From: Taudactylus pleione
Taxonomy: Eukaryota; Chordata; Amphibia; Anura; Myobatrachidae
DNA length: 64,000 nucleotides
NCBI GenBank assembly: GCA_031769625.1
Contig: JAUIMM010000124.1
Location: forward strand, 5,346,501-5,410,500
Direction: 5' to 3'
Under the pieces are notes generated by a model. It searched no databases. It was not told the origin of the DNA and saw nothing but the letters and a program-made list of their open reading frames with translations. The first letter of the stretch is position 1; each line of letters starts with the position of its first letter. Both the position numbers and the translations under genes were made by a program. Positions 1 through 11,330 of the stretch are shown in pieces.

Positions 1-615
1 TATACAGTGCCCCCAGTAGTGGTCCCTTCTATGCAGTGCCTCTTATACAGTTCCCCCAGTAGTGGTCCCCTCTATGCAGTGCCTCTTATACAATGCCCCC
101 AGTAGTGGTCCCTTCTATGCAGTGCCTCTTATACAGTGCCCCCAGTAGTGGTCCCCTCTATGCAGTGCCTCTTATACAGTGCCCCCAGTAGTGGTTCCTT
201 CTATGCAGTGCCTCTTATACAGTCCCCCCAGTAGTGGTCCCTTCTAAGCAGTGCCTCTTATACAGTGCCCCCAGTAGTGGTTCCTTCTATGCAGTGCCTC
301 TTATACAGTCCCCCCAGTAGTGGTCCCTTCTAAGCAGTGCCTCTTAGACAGTCCCCCCAGTATTGGTCCCCCTTTTCAGTGCTTCTTATACAGTCCCCCC
401 AGTAGTGGTCCCTTCTAAGCAGTGCCTCTTATACAGTCCCCCCAGTAGTGGTCCCTTCTATGCAGTGCCTCTTATACAGTCCCCCCAGTAGTGGTCCCCC
501 TATGCAGTGCTTCTTATACAGTGCCCCCAGTAGTGGCCCCCTATGCAGTGCCCCCATTTTTGCCCCTTATACAGTGGCCCCAGTAGTGACCCGCCCTATG
601 CAGTGCCCCTTACAT
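1..615. repeat. 43-bp minisatellite in GGPS1 intron
   Basis: Direct tandem array with a 43-bp period; the word TATACAG recurs at 1, 44, 87 and onward. Each unit combines CAGTGCCTCTTATACAGT with CCCCCAGTAGTGGTCCC. Copies after about 480 lose length and sequence. It is cut by the window start, so the full copy number is unknown. Short open frames across it are by-products of the repeat. Confidence 0.93.
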
Positions 616-1354
616 ATACATCATGACGTCTCTTCCATCACTCACTACGGGAGCCGGAAGGAGGAGCTCATGAGTGATGCAGCAGCCAATGAGTCTGTCT
701 GACTCTCATTGGCTGCTAAAACAAACACACTGCCGGTTAGTACGAGGACAGCCTTTCCTAACACAATATTACACATACTTTATTTGTGTAAACTGAGTAT
801 TCATTGCAGTGTAAATTTGACTTTTAAAACACAGTTGCCTAACTGTAACTCTATTTGCATTATTGGATGTGTTTTAGTCCCTTTCGTTCATTTGTCATCA
901 GTTCATAACTTACACTATTGTGCCAGTACCCGTAAGTCACTTCTTTCCAGGCAAATGGTCTACATGCCCCCTGTCCCTCTTGTTGCACACATTCACAATT
1001 CCGACTGTGCAAAGAGTCACACATGCGCACAAGTGCTACAAAAAGCCACAACGCATTGTTGTGCATCGCAACTCTGAATAAGGCCCAGAGTTAGTAACTG
1101 GGCAAAACTGGTTTTAACATGATGAGTTGAAATAGGAAATATATAGTAAAGTGGTTTTAACATGTTTGAGAAGGATTTTAAACATGTCTAGTTGGAACAT
1201 CAATCTCTCTTCTAAATAACCGAGTCGATCACTATACACAGAACATTAGCTAATGTCATCATTCTATTTTTCTATAAATAAGTATTTAAAAAAAAAAAAA
1301 AAGAATTGCACACTTGTTCTGTTTGTGAATTTGTATGTTTTTCTTTTATACTAG
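616..1354 (+). other. Intron sequence upstream of GGPS1 terminal exon
   Basis: No coding similarity recognised. An A-run lies at 1289-1303. A pyrimidine-rich tract ending in CTAG at 1351-1354 is the 3' splice site of the following exon. A short inverted motif near 655-715 surrounds TGAGTGATG and CTCATTGGCTGC; its nature is unknown. Confidence 0.6.
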
Positions 1355-2113
1355 GTAATAATTGAAGTGACAGAAATGCTGCACAATGCCAGTCTACTTA
1401 TTGATGACATTGAAGACAACTCCAAGCTTCGCCGAGGTTTCCCAGTTGCTCATAGCATCTATGGTGTTCCGTCTGTTATTAACTCAGCAAATTATGTTTA
1501 TTTCTTGGGTTTGGAGAAAGTTTTAACTCTTAATCATCCAAATGCTGTCAATGTTTTTACCCAACAATTACTTGAACTCCACCATGGCCAAGGCTTAGAC
1601 ATATACTGGAGAGATACATATACATGTCCTACAGAAGCTGAATATAAAGCCATGGTCTTGCAGAAAACGGGAGGACTTTTTGGATTAGCTGTAGGCCTCA
1701 TGCAGCTGTTTTCTTCATATGATAAAGACTTGAAGCCATTGTTAAACACTCTTGGACTGTTCTTTCAAATCAGAGATGATTATGCAAATTTATACTCCAA
1801 AGAGTATAGTGAAAACAAAAGCTTTTGTGAAGATTTGACAGAAGGAAAGTTTTCATTTCCGATAATACATGCAATTTGGGCCAGACCTGAAAGTACACAG
1901 GTGCAAAATATTTTGCGACAGAGGACAGAAAATGTAGACATCAAGAAATACTGTGTTCATTATCTAGAGAAAGTGGGCTCTTTCGAATATACGAGGCAAA
2001 CTTTAAGAGAATTGGAAAATGAAGCATATGGACACATTGAATCTCTAGGAGGAAATCCCGAGTTGATTTCAATAGTTGACCACCTGAGCAAAATGTATAA
2101 AAACATAGAATAA
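1355..2113 (+). CDS. GGPS1: Geranylgeranyl diphosphate synthase, terminal coding exon (partial)
   Basis: Encodes the C-terminal 252 residues or so of the cytosolic all-trans prenyltransferase that condenses farnesyl and isopentenyl diphosphate to geranylgeranyl diphosphate for protein prenylation. The exon opens in phase 0 after the acceptor CTAG at 1351-1354 and ends with TAA at 2111-2113. The first Asp-rich motif (DDIED) falls about 15-20 codons in and is followed by SKLRRG. The second motif region (QIRDDYANL) lies near 1770-1790. Both bind magnesium-diphosphate. The conserved segments LLELHHGQGLDIYWRD, QKTGGLFGLAVGLMQLF and TEGKFSFP are intact. The vertebrate enzyme is about 300 residues, so roughly 50 N-terminal residues lie in upstream exons before this window. 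The frame is open throughout, unlike all transposon genes outside the 12.5-30.8 kb segment. The apparent GTG start at 1367 is internal and not a real start. Confidence 0.97.
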   Translation, partial: VIIEVTEMLHNASLLIDDIEDNSKLRRGFPVAHSIYGVPSVINSANYVYFLGLEKVLTLNHPNAVNVFTQQLLELHHGQGLDIYWRDTYTCPTEAEYKAMVLQKTGGLFGLAVGLMQLFSSYDKDLKPLLNTLGLFFQIRDDYANLYSKEYSENKSFCEDLTEGKFSFPIIHAIWARPESTQVQNILRQRTENVDIKKYCVHYLEKVGSFEYTRQTLRELENEAYGHIESLGGNPELISIVDHLSKMYKNIE

Positions 2114-2856
2114 TGTAATCTTTAAACTGTTTCCGATGATACTATATGGTTTAATACACTCAGTACTTCAAATATATTAATATCTTTTGTGCGTTATAAA
2201 GGCCTGTATTTTTAATCCCAAAAAGACTTTTTCACAAACACCATTTCACCTTAAATATATTGGTGAGCTCCTAGTTTTTCTAATTTATATCGCCACTTGA
2301 ACTAACCTTGAGAAATTTATGGTAAAGTATTTAACATCAGCAACTGATTTCAGACCAGGTTAAATACAAATTGTCATCAAACTAGAACTGTCATGCACCA
2401 ATTACATTAATAAATCTTTTCCTAAACCTATCCATAGATGCCATAGAGTTGTTTGAAACTGAATACCTCCCCCCATAGAGCCCTGTGCTGATCAACACCA
2501 GTGAGAATAACAGCTGGGCATGCACTGATTATCTTTCTTCCCAGCCCTACGCTCTGTAGGAATTCTTGTGAAGGAGGAGGAGACACTGAGAAAGCAGTTT
2601 CTGAATTGGCAGAACACAGATGTCTACATAAATGTCAGGGATATTTGTGCAGTGTTTTGTGGAAATGGTACTAAATACTATTATTATTTTTACTCAGGAA
2701 TAAAAGAATAGGAATGGGAGCACGATAGTGTGCCCTATGTGACATGGGTAATACTGGAAGTTCTATTGGGTCTTTAATATCATTTTATTATATCATATTC
2801 ACTTTGTAACCCTAATTTGCTGTTACAGATACAATAAAGTGCTACATTTAATATTT
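2114..2856 (+). other. GGPS1 3' UTR with polyadenylation signal
   Basis: AT-rich sequence directly downstream of the stop codon with no reading frame. The best polyadenylation signal is AATAAA at 2833-2838. A weaker candidate lies at about 2693-2698, inside GGAATAAAAG. The exact cleavage site cannot be read from sequence. Confidence 0.6.
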
Positions 2857-3420
2857 GTAATTCTTTTGTCAAATTAACCCAGCAAAGAATTTTAAGGCTC
2901 TAAATTAAAACCTAAATGTTGTTAGGTGCATACTCTTGGCTTCATTTTGGGTCTAAACTATTGTAACTTCTGCTTAAAACAGAACTAACTCCTCCTCCCA
3001 TTTTTTATTTTCTTATATTTCATAGAGGATAAACTGCCATCTGTATTATTTTTCTTTATTTGACTCCCACAAAACAATGTTCAATTTTCTGACTGGTCAA
3101 GTAAACAAACTGCCAAGACTTCATCCAATTTGGAAAATACATATGTGCCATAATGTTGTTGATCCTGTTCCCAAACGCTCCTGTTGGGGAACTTTTCATT
3201 ATTCTTTACATGTCACCGCTTTACATTTAAATTGTAGGTCTGCATAAACTGCTCATTTTTCATCTACGTATAGACAGTATGAAGTTTTAAAGCAGAACTC
3301 CTTGAGTTGTTTAACATTTTTAAGATACCAGAAGTTCACTTATTGAGTGGCACCATTAGAAAATGATTGTGAATATGGTGTTGGATTTTGCCTGCTCTCT
3401 TTGTGTAATGAACACCACTC
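2857..3420. other. Intergenic, nothing recognised
   Basis: AT-rich unique-looking sequence with no coding similarity, no clear repeats and no terminal inverted repeats that I can see. Confidence 0.4.
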
Positions 3421-4160
3421 AGTGATCGCGAAAAGCGGAAAAATTTGTGGGTCCCAGGGACCCCTCGCTTTATAAAATTGGAGTCCTATGCCACTGTTTC
3501 TGAGTCCCATCACATATTATGGTGGGGTGAAAGCAGGCAGCAGCTGGGACAGTGCTGGTGGGCAGGTAGCAGTTGGGGTAGAACTGGGTGGAAAGGCAGG
3601 GAGAAGATGGGGTAGAGGGGGGAAAGGCAGGGAGAAGATGGGGTAGAGGGGGGAAAGGCAGGGAGAAGATGGGGTAGAGGGGAGTAAGGCCAGGCAGTGC
3701 TGGGGCTAGGGAGGGGGTAAGTGCAGATAGCAAATGCTACAGTGCTGAGGGGCAAGGATAGATCACAGCTGATACAGTATTGAGGTGCAAGGAGGGGGCT
3801 AGGGGCAGACAGTACTGAGGGTAGAGAGGAGGCAAGTGTATATAGTAGCTGAGGCTGTACTATGGGCGGTGGTTAGGGACAGGAAGTGCTGGAGGTAGGG
3901 AGGGGGCGAGGATAGGAACTTAGGCAGTACTGGGGCAAGAAGGAAGTTACGGCTGGGTAGGGAGGGTGAAAGTGCAGGTAGCTGGGGCACTCCAAGGCCG
4001 CTAGGAGAAGGTTAGTGGCTGGCAGTGCTGAAGGGTACAAGGGTAGACAGCAGCTGGGGCAGTACTGGAGGCAAGGGGTAGGCACTGCTGGGGTAGGGAG
4101 GTGGTAAGGGTAGACAGCAGCTGGGGCAAGGTGGAGATTAGGGGTAGGCATATTTACAGT
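3421..4160. repeat. G-rich degenerate minisatellite
   Basis: Near-identical units of about 30 bp (GGCAGGGAGAAGATGGGG followed by TAGAGGGG) occur at 3594-3690. They decay into scattered GGGCAG/CAGCTGGGGCAGTACTGG words up to about 4140. The strong strand bias (G and A on plus) produces long proline/serine-rich pseudo-frames on the minus strand, which are not genes. Confidence 0.8.
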
Positions 4161-4480
4161 GCATCACACAAAGGAGTACCCCATAAATATAGTGGCCCAC
4201 ACACAGCATTGCATTTAGAGAGTGTAACACACAGGAGTGCCCTCAATTTTTAACAGTATAGTGGGAGGACATTGTAATGAAATAATGTAAGTAGTCCTTC
4301 ACCAGCAGTGTACAGCTCCCTGGAGACACTGTACCTCCCCAGTCACCCGTACTGCAACTCTCCAGGGTCCCACTGGTAGATCTGCAGCTCTCTGGTGGTC
4401 ACTACTCTTCCGCGCTGGTAATCCCCGCTGCACGGTCACTCTACTCCCTGCTACAGGGGCAAACGCAGGATTTTTAAGGG
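4161..4480. other. Intergenic, probable old repeat remnant
   Basis: No gene seen. The stretch ending with AAACGCAGGATTTTTAAGGG just before the microsatellite looks like part of a dispersed repeat, but no ends could be defined. Confidence 0.3.
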
Positions 4481-5485
4481 GGGGTTGATAGATAGATCTT
4501 TGTATATAAACACACAAGCATGCACACACATAGCTTACATACACACACAGTTTACACATACACAAGCATACTTACACACACAGCATACATACATACTTAT
4601 ACATCAGCAAACTTACACACAGTGTACATACATACACACACAGCATACATACATATACATCACCAAACTTACACACAGTGTACATATCGGCATACATACA
4701 GTACATACAGACATAAATAAACTTACAGTATACATAAATACACACAACGTACGTACATACACACACAGCATACATACATATCATACACACACATATACAT
4801 ACTGTACATACACACATAGTATATCATACCTCCCAACCGTCCTGAATCCAGCGGGACAGTCCCGTTTTTCTGGGGCTGTCCCACACGCGAGCCGCAGTGT
4901 TCCGCGGTGGGGGGGAAGTTGGGGAGAGCACATACCGCAGCTCTGCATAGCAGAGCAGCGGGTGTACAGGAGGAGAACAGATGCCATGCACACGGCATCT
5001 GTTCTTATGTGTTAGGACTGCCTGGGGGCTGCCCAGAATTTCGGAGAGTGCTGGGCACGCCTCCATAGTGACAAAAACGGGGGAAGAAGTGAGGCCCCGC
5101 CCTGTTTTCAGTAGACCTCGCCCCTTGAACATAAGCCACACCTCCTTTTTGGTCCCTCCTTGGGAGGATGAAAAGTTGGGAGGTATGGTATACATACATA
5201 CTGTACATACACTCACATAAGCATACTTACACACAGCATACATACACACACAGCATACTGTACATACACTTACATAAGCATACTTACACACACAGTATAC
5301 ATACACACACAGCATACATACATACTGTACATACACTCACATAAGCATACTTACACATAGTATACATACTGTACATACACTCACATAAGCATACTTACAC
5401 ACAGTATACATACATACTGTACATACAATCACATAAGCATACTTACACACACTTACTGTACACACAGCATACATACATACAGTAC
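4481..5485. repeat. ACATAC/ACAC microsatellite with higher-order units
   Basis: Dense TACATAC, CACACA and TACTGTACATAC words at 4500-4824 and 5188-5480. The second block has higher-order units of about 45-55 bp (CATACACTCACATAAGCAT plus ACTTACACACAG). The two blocks are one array split by the MITE at 4825-5187. Confidence 0.85.
4825..5187. mobile_element. MITE with 13-bp perfect terminal inverted repeats
   Basis: Begins CATACCTCCCAAC (4825-4837) and ends with its exact complement GTTGGGAGGTATG (5175-5187), giving a 363-bp GC-rich body inside an AT-rich microsatellite. No coding frame is recognisable. Flanking TAT/GTA words are part of the microsatellite, so the target-site duplication is ambiguous. 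The superfamily is not assigned. Confidence 0.75.
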
Positions 5486-6940
5486 TTACAAAACTGAGGG
5501 CTGAGAGGGAGTAGGAGATCAATGCTGGAGTCCATGTGGGCGGAGACATTCTGTGCAGAGACATTCTTCCAGTCAGCTCTCTGTCGGTAATAGCTCTGTC
5601 GCTCCTGCAGGTGGCCTTCGGGGACAGAAACAAGGCTGTCTCCTCTCTAGTAAACAAATTTGTCTCACAGTGCGGTTTCTTCTGCCCTGCAGTCAGTGCT
5701 GATGCTCCCGCGGAGTGGTCTCCTCCCCACTGCTGACAGTGCCACAGGGAGAAGGACCGGAGCAAGCAGAGAAGGGAGAAGCCTCGTGGCAGGCGAGAAT
5801 TCCTCCACACAGATGTGCAACATCCCACCCACTCCTGTAACTACCAATAGTTACAGCTACTGTACATTACAGAGGGAGGGGTCCAGCCCGGGAAGCATAT
5901 TCCCCTCTCTCAGCCTCACAGCCCAGCCGGCCCTTGTCAGTCATTTAATTGGTGGCAAGGGATTAGCTCTAGCGGAGCACGCCCCCGGGGACCCATTCAT
6001 TTGTAAATAGTCAAAAGTGGGTAAAATATGCACTATAGCACATATTTGCGAACACTTCCACTAAAATATACACTTTGTTACCTAAGCAGATATGTAATAA
6101 TGTTTGGTTCCCCATATCTCCCAATGCCTAACTACCAGTACTCTGGTGTCTTCTCATTACTTAAATTAGGTAACATCACAATGTCCAGTTAGATACTGTC
6201 TGCAGCTTCATGGTGATCATAACTAATCCCTGATGTCATGTGTGCTTTGCCTACACTGCTGTTAGCTATGAACGTGGTGGTGGTGTTTTGTCTTGTTTTT
6301 TACATTAATGGCTATAAAGTCTTGATGATGTGTAATTTCTTTTTCATCCATCTGGGGAATGACATGCTGGAGGTAGTTACAGAAGCAACAACATGCTGCT
6401 AGCTTTTGTAGAGAGAGGGACTTGTTTGGTTCCAGGACGCAGTGCACTGCACGTGGTGGCGCACCGTGGGTGACTTCATCAGTGTGGGCCGTTGTCTCCA
6501 GGGAACTCTGGAGGCTATTAGTACAATCAGGTTCCCCTGAGTGAAACAGGACACCATGCCCGGCCATGCCTCCCGCTAGTACTTATGTAGCAGCTGATCA
6601 GTACAGCTGCATAGCTAACAGTGTCCACAACGTCTGTGTGGAGGAGTTCAGCATGCATGGGGATGAGTGCAAAGCAGTTTCACTAGGATTATACTTGTAT
6701 TAACCTAGTGATTTCTGGGCTTATAATGTAAGCACTTTCTGTTACTGCACTATTCTCAGGAATTTAGGCAGTAGCATGCAGGGGTATATAAGATTGTTTG
6801 TTTACCTTTGGGTGTGAGTTTGGACTTTTTTTGCAGTCAGCAGATGGATGAATTAGTCTTAATTAACCTCTTGGTCTTTATTATCAATCAGTGCTACACT
6901 TTTCATAAGGACTAGGTAGCTATCTGTATTGGCTATTTGT
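5486..6940. other. Intergenic, no gene recognised
   Basis: Contains a GC-richer stretch (5490-6010) and an AT-richer stretch (6010-6640), neither with recognisable protein similarity. The 6640-6940 part leads directly into the DIRS gag start and is probably the 5' leader of that element. No clear inverted terminal repeat was identified there. Confidence 0.35.
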
Positions 6941-6950
6941 CTTTCTAAGT

Positions 6951-7705
6951 ATGGATAAGCCAGACAAGGGGGGCAAGAAACAAGGATCAGTCTACTTTAT
7001 AGTTTATACTTGTATAAGATGTGTTAAAAAAGTTGCCAAAAGGTACAGACCAAGGGTCGCTCTGTTCTGGTTGTTCATAGGGGGATTCATTACCGGGTTC
7101 TTCGGCTGAACGGTCGGTGATGCCTGACTGGGCCAGGACTATGGCTGTGGCAAATTATCTAATACTCTGTGCATAAGCCACTCCTTTATCTGATCTCTCA
7201 GTTGAGCCCATATGGGCCCAGAATTTGGGACGATGTCTCACTCAGATGGCAGCGTCCCTGAATAAAATGACAGCAGGGGCTATAGCCTCTAAGAGATGAG
7301 TACGCCATTCCTCTGTGAATTTTCCTGGTGAAGAGGTTGCAGCTACCTATTCCCAGGAAGAAGGGGAATTGGATTCTGATTGGTAGAATATCTCAAACTG
7401 GGAGGAACACTCCCATTTTTATTCAGGTTTTTCTATGTTGATAAATGCGGTCTGGGAGACACTGCATATACAGGAAACCGCTATTCCAGAGACTAGTTCA
7501 GTTTCTTTCTTTAAATGTAAGAAGAAAAATGTATCTCTTTTCCCAGAATTTTCAAATTTTTGCGGAAGTATTAAAAGAAGCCTGATTCCAAATTTCATAT
7601 TCCAAAAATATTTATCTTTATCCTTTTTCGGAAGAGGATACCAAGCTGTGGGAAATTCCACTCACGGTGGATGCTCCTATTGCTAGGTTGGTTAGGAATA
7701 CTATT
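6951..7705 (+). pseudogene. DIRS gag-like region (broken)
   Basis: An ATG at 6951 opens with MDKPDKGGKKQG. After several stops the sequence shows fragments typical of DIRS ORF1, such as EEVAATYSQEEGELDSDW near 7335 and an LWEIPLTVDAPIARLV-like segment around 7650-7690. Frames shift repeatedly. The region ends where the second DIRS copy begins. Confidence 0.6.
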
Positions 7706-9825
7706 TTCTTCCTCAGGGTCCATAGGGATACCATGGGGATAATGTGGTTGGAGTGATCCAGGCGCCAAACAGTTAAAGCTTTTAGCCTGGAGGATGCCCC
7801 TGGTCCTCCTCCACATATACCCCGCTCCTGGCCACAGACATTCAGTTGTTCATTTGGTGTGGCAGGATTCAGGCGCAGCTTTGTAACAGGGGGACTGCTT
7901 AGGCAGTCCCAAGCTTTAACTATGATTTTTTTTTTCTGTATTTTAAAGTTAGCAGTACTGAGTGTAATAAGATGCCTGTACTGCGACTCCGTCTACCTCC
8001 GCCGGGCCACAACACCAGTAACATCTCTGGTGATTTCGGTGGATCACGGCAGAGCTTGCTAGCGGCGATACCAGGGTCCGCACGTGCGGAGATGTCAGGT
8101 AAGGCAAGTCCTTGCTTATGGGAAATCGTGCGTAGTAGTCCTTGCTTCCAGTGCTGGAGATGCACTGGAAGCCACTGCAATGAGGGCCCGTGGCCGTCCA
8201 ATCCCTCAGACCACCAGGGCCTTATAGTTTGATGCCAGGGATTGGCAGCAGACACTTCTGCTGCCATGAGGCCAGCGTACCCGGCTGGTTGATGCAGCTT
8301 AGGAGAGGTAGGTTCTCCCACGGCAGCTCCTCTCTCGACTCAAAGGTTTTTCCACGTCTAGGTCGCTCCTCCTACTCTCCTCGTGCACTATCGGTGCTCT
8401 GCTGGAGCGGTTTGGTCTCAGGAGGTTTTGGGTCAGTCTCCCTGTATACCTCTCCCCTGAGTTAGTTATACAGTGCTCTATATCCTACCAAGATTTGAGT
8501 AGTTGATTCAGGGTCCATTGCAACTGAATTACATATGCATTGTATGTGACTTTTGCTAGCTGCTGAGTTGATCCTGCCTTTTATTTCTGGCTCAGTTATA
8601 ACCATCACTGTTTTTCTCTCTCATCCCTCTGTTACAGGTGGATGGGGGGTTTTCCTTGCTACTTCACATTTACTAGTTATTTGTGAAGGCTGTCGCATTA
8701 CATTGCATTGTTACCTTTATAATATGTAAAAAAATAAAGGGAAACAGGAGGTGGAAGCCCCTGTGCTGGTTTCATGTAAATCCAGTTTGGTGGGTTTGTC
8801 CCCTCAGGATTTCATACAGGATAGTTTGTGTGCTGTCTGTTATAAAGAACCACCTCACCAGTCCAGTCTACCAGCCCCTGTATAGGAGCCATCTTGGGTG
8901 TCCTTGTCTCAGTTGATGAAGCAGCTAGTGGATAGTTTGGCTACTCCCACGCAGCCTCCTTTAATAGGTTACCCAGAGCAGTTTCAGCATGCTTTGTTTG
9001 CTCCCCCTATACATCCTTCCTGGATGGATGTTTATGCCCACTCAGGTCAGAATATGGCTCAGTCGGCTGTTGCAAACAGACTGGTAGTCACTTAAGTGCC
9101 TAAACATTCTGTAGCTTCGAGCAGTATACAAAGCACTGAGGGAAGTGACAAACATTCTGCTCTGGGCAGAACGTCATCTTCCGGCTATCTATGCAATATT
9201 CAACAAACAAACAAACTCTGGCTTGATGGTTACATATGACTATCGCTCAGGCTTACACACAGGCTGATCTCCCTGTCCCAAACACGGCAACAGCACATTC
9301 TACCCGGTCTGTGGGACCATCGTGGATGTTCCGTCGTGGTACCTCTGCTGAATAATTGTGTAAGGCAGCCACGTGGTCTTCTGTCCACACGTTTCTTAGC
9401 TTCTACGCCTTTGATAATTTTGCTTCTCAGGATGCTTCCTTTGGATGGCGAGTTCTCCTTTCTGCTCAGAAGTGTCCCCATCCTTAGGGGAACTGCTTTA
9501 GGACACCCCCATGGTATCCCTGTGGATCCCTATGGACGCTGAAGAAGAAAATTAAGAATTGTGGTAGAATTACCTTTAACTCTTTCTTCAAGGTCCATAG
9601 GGTCAGCAGGGCACCCACCCTGATGCATCTGGCTACATTAGGTAATTTTTCTTTTGGTCACAGATTCTGTCTTTCTGTCAGTGTTTCTGGAGTATGATTG
9701 TTCTTCTTTCTCCTTTTTCCTTCTCTTGTCTTGGGCTTGTTTACAAAACTGAATGCCTGTGGCCAGGGGTGGGGTATATGTAGAGGAGGACCTGGGACAT
9801 CCTGGCAGCTGAAAGCTTAACTCTT
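7706..9825 (+). mobile_element. Second DIRS copy, internally deleted, nested in the first
   Basis: The left end (7706-7870) is an inverted copy of sequences at the right end. GGGTCCATAGGGATACCATG at 7718-7737 is complementary to 9505-9535, and CCACATATACCCCGCTCCTGGCCACAGACATTC is complementary to 9745-9790. Between them lie a leader (7880-8890), a short gag-like frame (8898-9095, with PPIHPSWMDVYAHSGQ), an RNase-H-like scrap (9115-9200) and the C-terminal part of a tyrosine recombinase at 9320-9480 (LCKAATWSSVHTF followed by SFYAFDNF). The central reverse transcriptase is missing, so this is a deletion derivative. Confidence 0.65.
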
Positions 9826-10059
9826 CTACCAAAATTATTTCTCAAGTCACAGGAGGAAAGAGTCCATATCTTCCTGTAACTACTCCAAAAGTAAAAGCTC
9901 CTAAGTTTCATTCCCTTCAGACTCAAGTAGAAGAAACTTTCAGGTCTTCCAGGGTGCACTAGGGGTTACCAAACAGGAACCTTTAGGGGATGTAATGTCA
10001 CCGGCACCAGTCAACCTGCTGCTAAGCCAGCAGGTCAATTCACATGACTGTCACGGGTC

Positions 10060-11330
10060 TGGGACCCGTCCTCTGGTGGGAGATCACTTACTCAGATTCC
10101 GGGAAGATTGGGTTCACTCCAATCTGGATTATTGGGTAAATCGAATAGTCACCAGGGGTTAGATGCTGGATATGGAAGGTATGGTTCTAAGAAGATTCTT
10201 TTCCACCCCTTTCCCTGTGGATAGTTGCAGAAAGGCGACTCTTATGCAAGCAATTTCTGTGCTATCCAATTCCAGAGTTATTATTCCAGTCCTGTTACTA
10301 CAGCAAGGCCTGGGGTTCTACTCCAGTCTTTTCTTGATAGACAAACCAGATGGGTCGTTTCACCCCATTTTCAACCTCAGGGGGTTAAATGCTTATCTCC
10401 ACTTGGAAATATTCAAGATGGATTCAATAAAGTCAGTAATTTGTTCCATGGAGGAAAAAGAATTTCTAGCCTTCATAGATATCTAGGATACCTACCTCCA
10501 TATCCCCATATGGAGGGATCATAAGCATCTTCTGCGGTTTGCAGTAGGCCATCAGCATGCCAGGCTGGGGGGTGGTGGTTCTAGACAGATACTTACAGGG
10601 TCTTTGGTCTGTCCAGGAAACCGCTCTTTCCATCAATTTACTGGAATTAAGGGCAATGTGATATCCATTGGTTCAGGCTCAATACTATTTAAAGAATTTA
10701 CCAGTGCGAATCCAATCAGACAATGCCACAGCAGTTGCTTACATAAACTAGCAGGATGACACACGCAGCAATGAAGGAGGTTTCTCACATCCTTCATTGG
10801 GCAGAAAATTTGGTTCCAGCTATTTCAGCAGTTTACATTCCAGGGGTGGACAACTGGCAGGCAGACTCCTTAAATTACCACAGTGTGCATCTAGGGGAAT
10901 GGGAATTACACCAGGAGGTGGTTGCAGAAATAGTTGCCAGATGTTGATCTCAAGACATATATCTAATGGCTTCTCATCTAAACAAGAAACTTCCAAGGTA
11001 CGGATCTCGGTCCCGGGATCCCCAGGCATCTCTGGTGGATGCCATGGCAGCACCTCAGGTGTCCCAACTGGGATACATTTTTTCTTCTCTGGTAATGTTA
11101 CCAAAGGTAATTCATCAGATTCGATTAGTGGCATGGCCAGTCATTCTGGTGGCTCCAGACTGGTCGCGTTGTCCTTGGTACACAGTTCTTCAGAACATGT
11201 TGGCAGACGTTTCGTATCATCTGCTCCTGCATCCAGATCCATTACTTCAGGGTCCATGCAGTCACCGAGATTTGCCTCGCTTGGCTTTGACGGCATGGTT
11301 CTTGATTCCAATATATTGAGAGCCATAGGG
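10060..11330 (+). pseudogene. DIRS reverse transcriptase/RNase H (broken)
   Basis: The segment LRFREDWVHSNLDYWV (near 10090) precedes an RT palm with GFYSSLFLIDKPDGSFHPIF, LRGLNAYLH and FKMDSIKSVI (10310-10440) and ends with LAFIDI near the first catalytic Asp motif. A frameshift at about 10490 follows. The RNase H and downstream region read as YIPGVDNWQADSL (10830) and VILVAPDW...WYTVLQNML (11140-11210), arranged as in DIRS1-type polyproteins. It is non-functional because of stops and frame changes. Confidence 0.85.

Noticed and set aside
4485..5828. Tyr/His/Thr-rich or Cys/Val/Tyr-rich frames up to 176 codons
   Set aside because: Produced by ACATAC and CACACA repeats. Frames run across the MITE boundaries, which real exons would not do.
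7419..8465. Assorted 60-130-codon frames between the DIRS parts
   Set aside because: They overlap inverted-repeat and leader sequence of the nested DIRS copy and change strand; no conserved motif.
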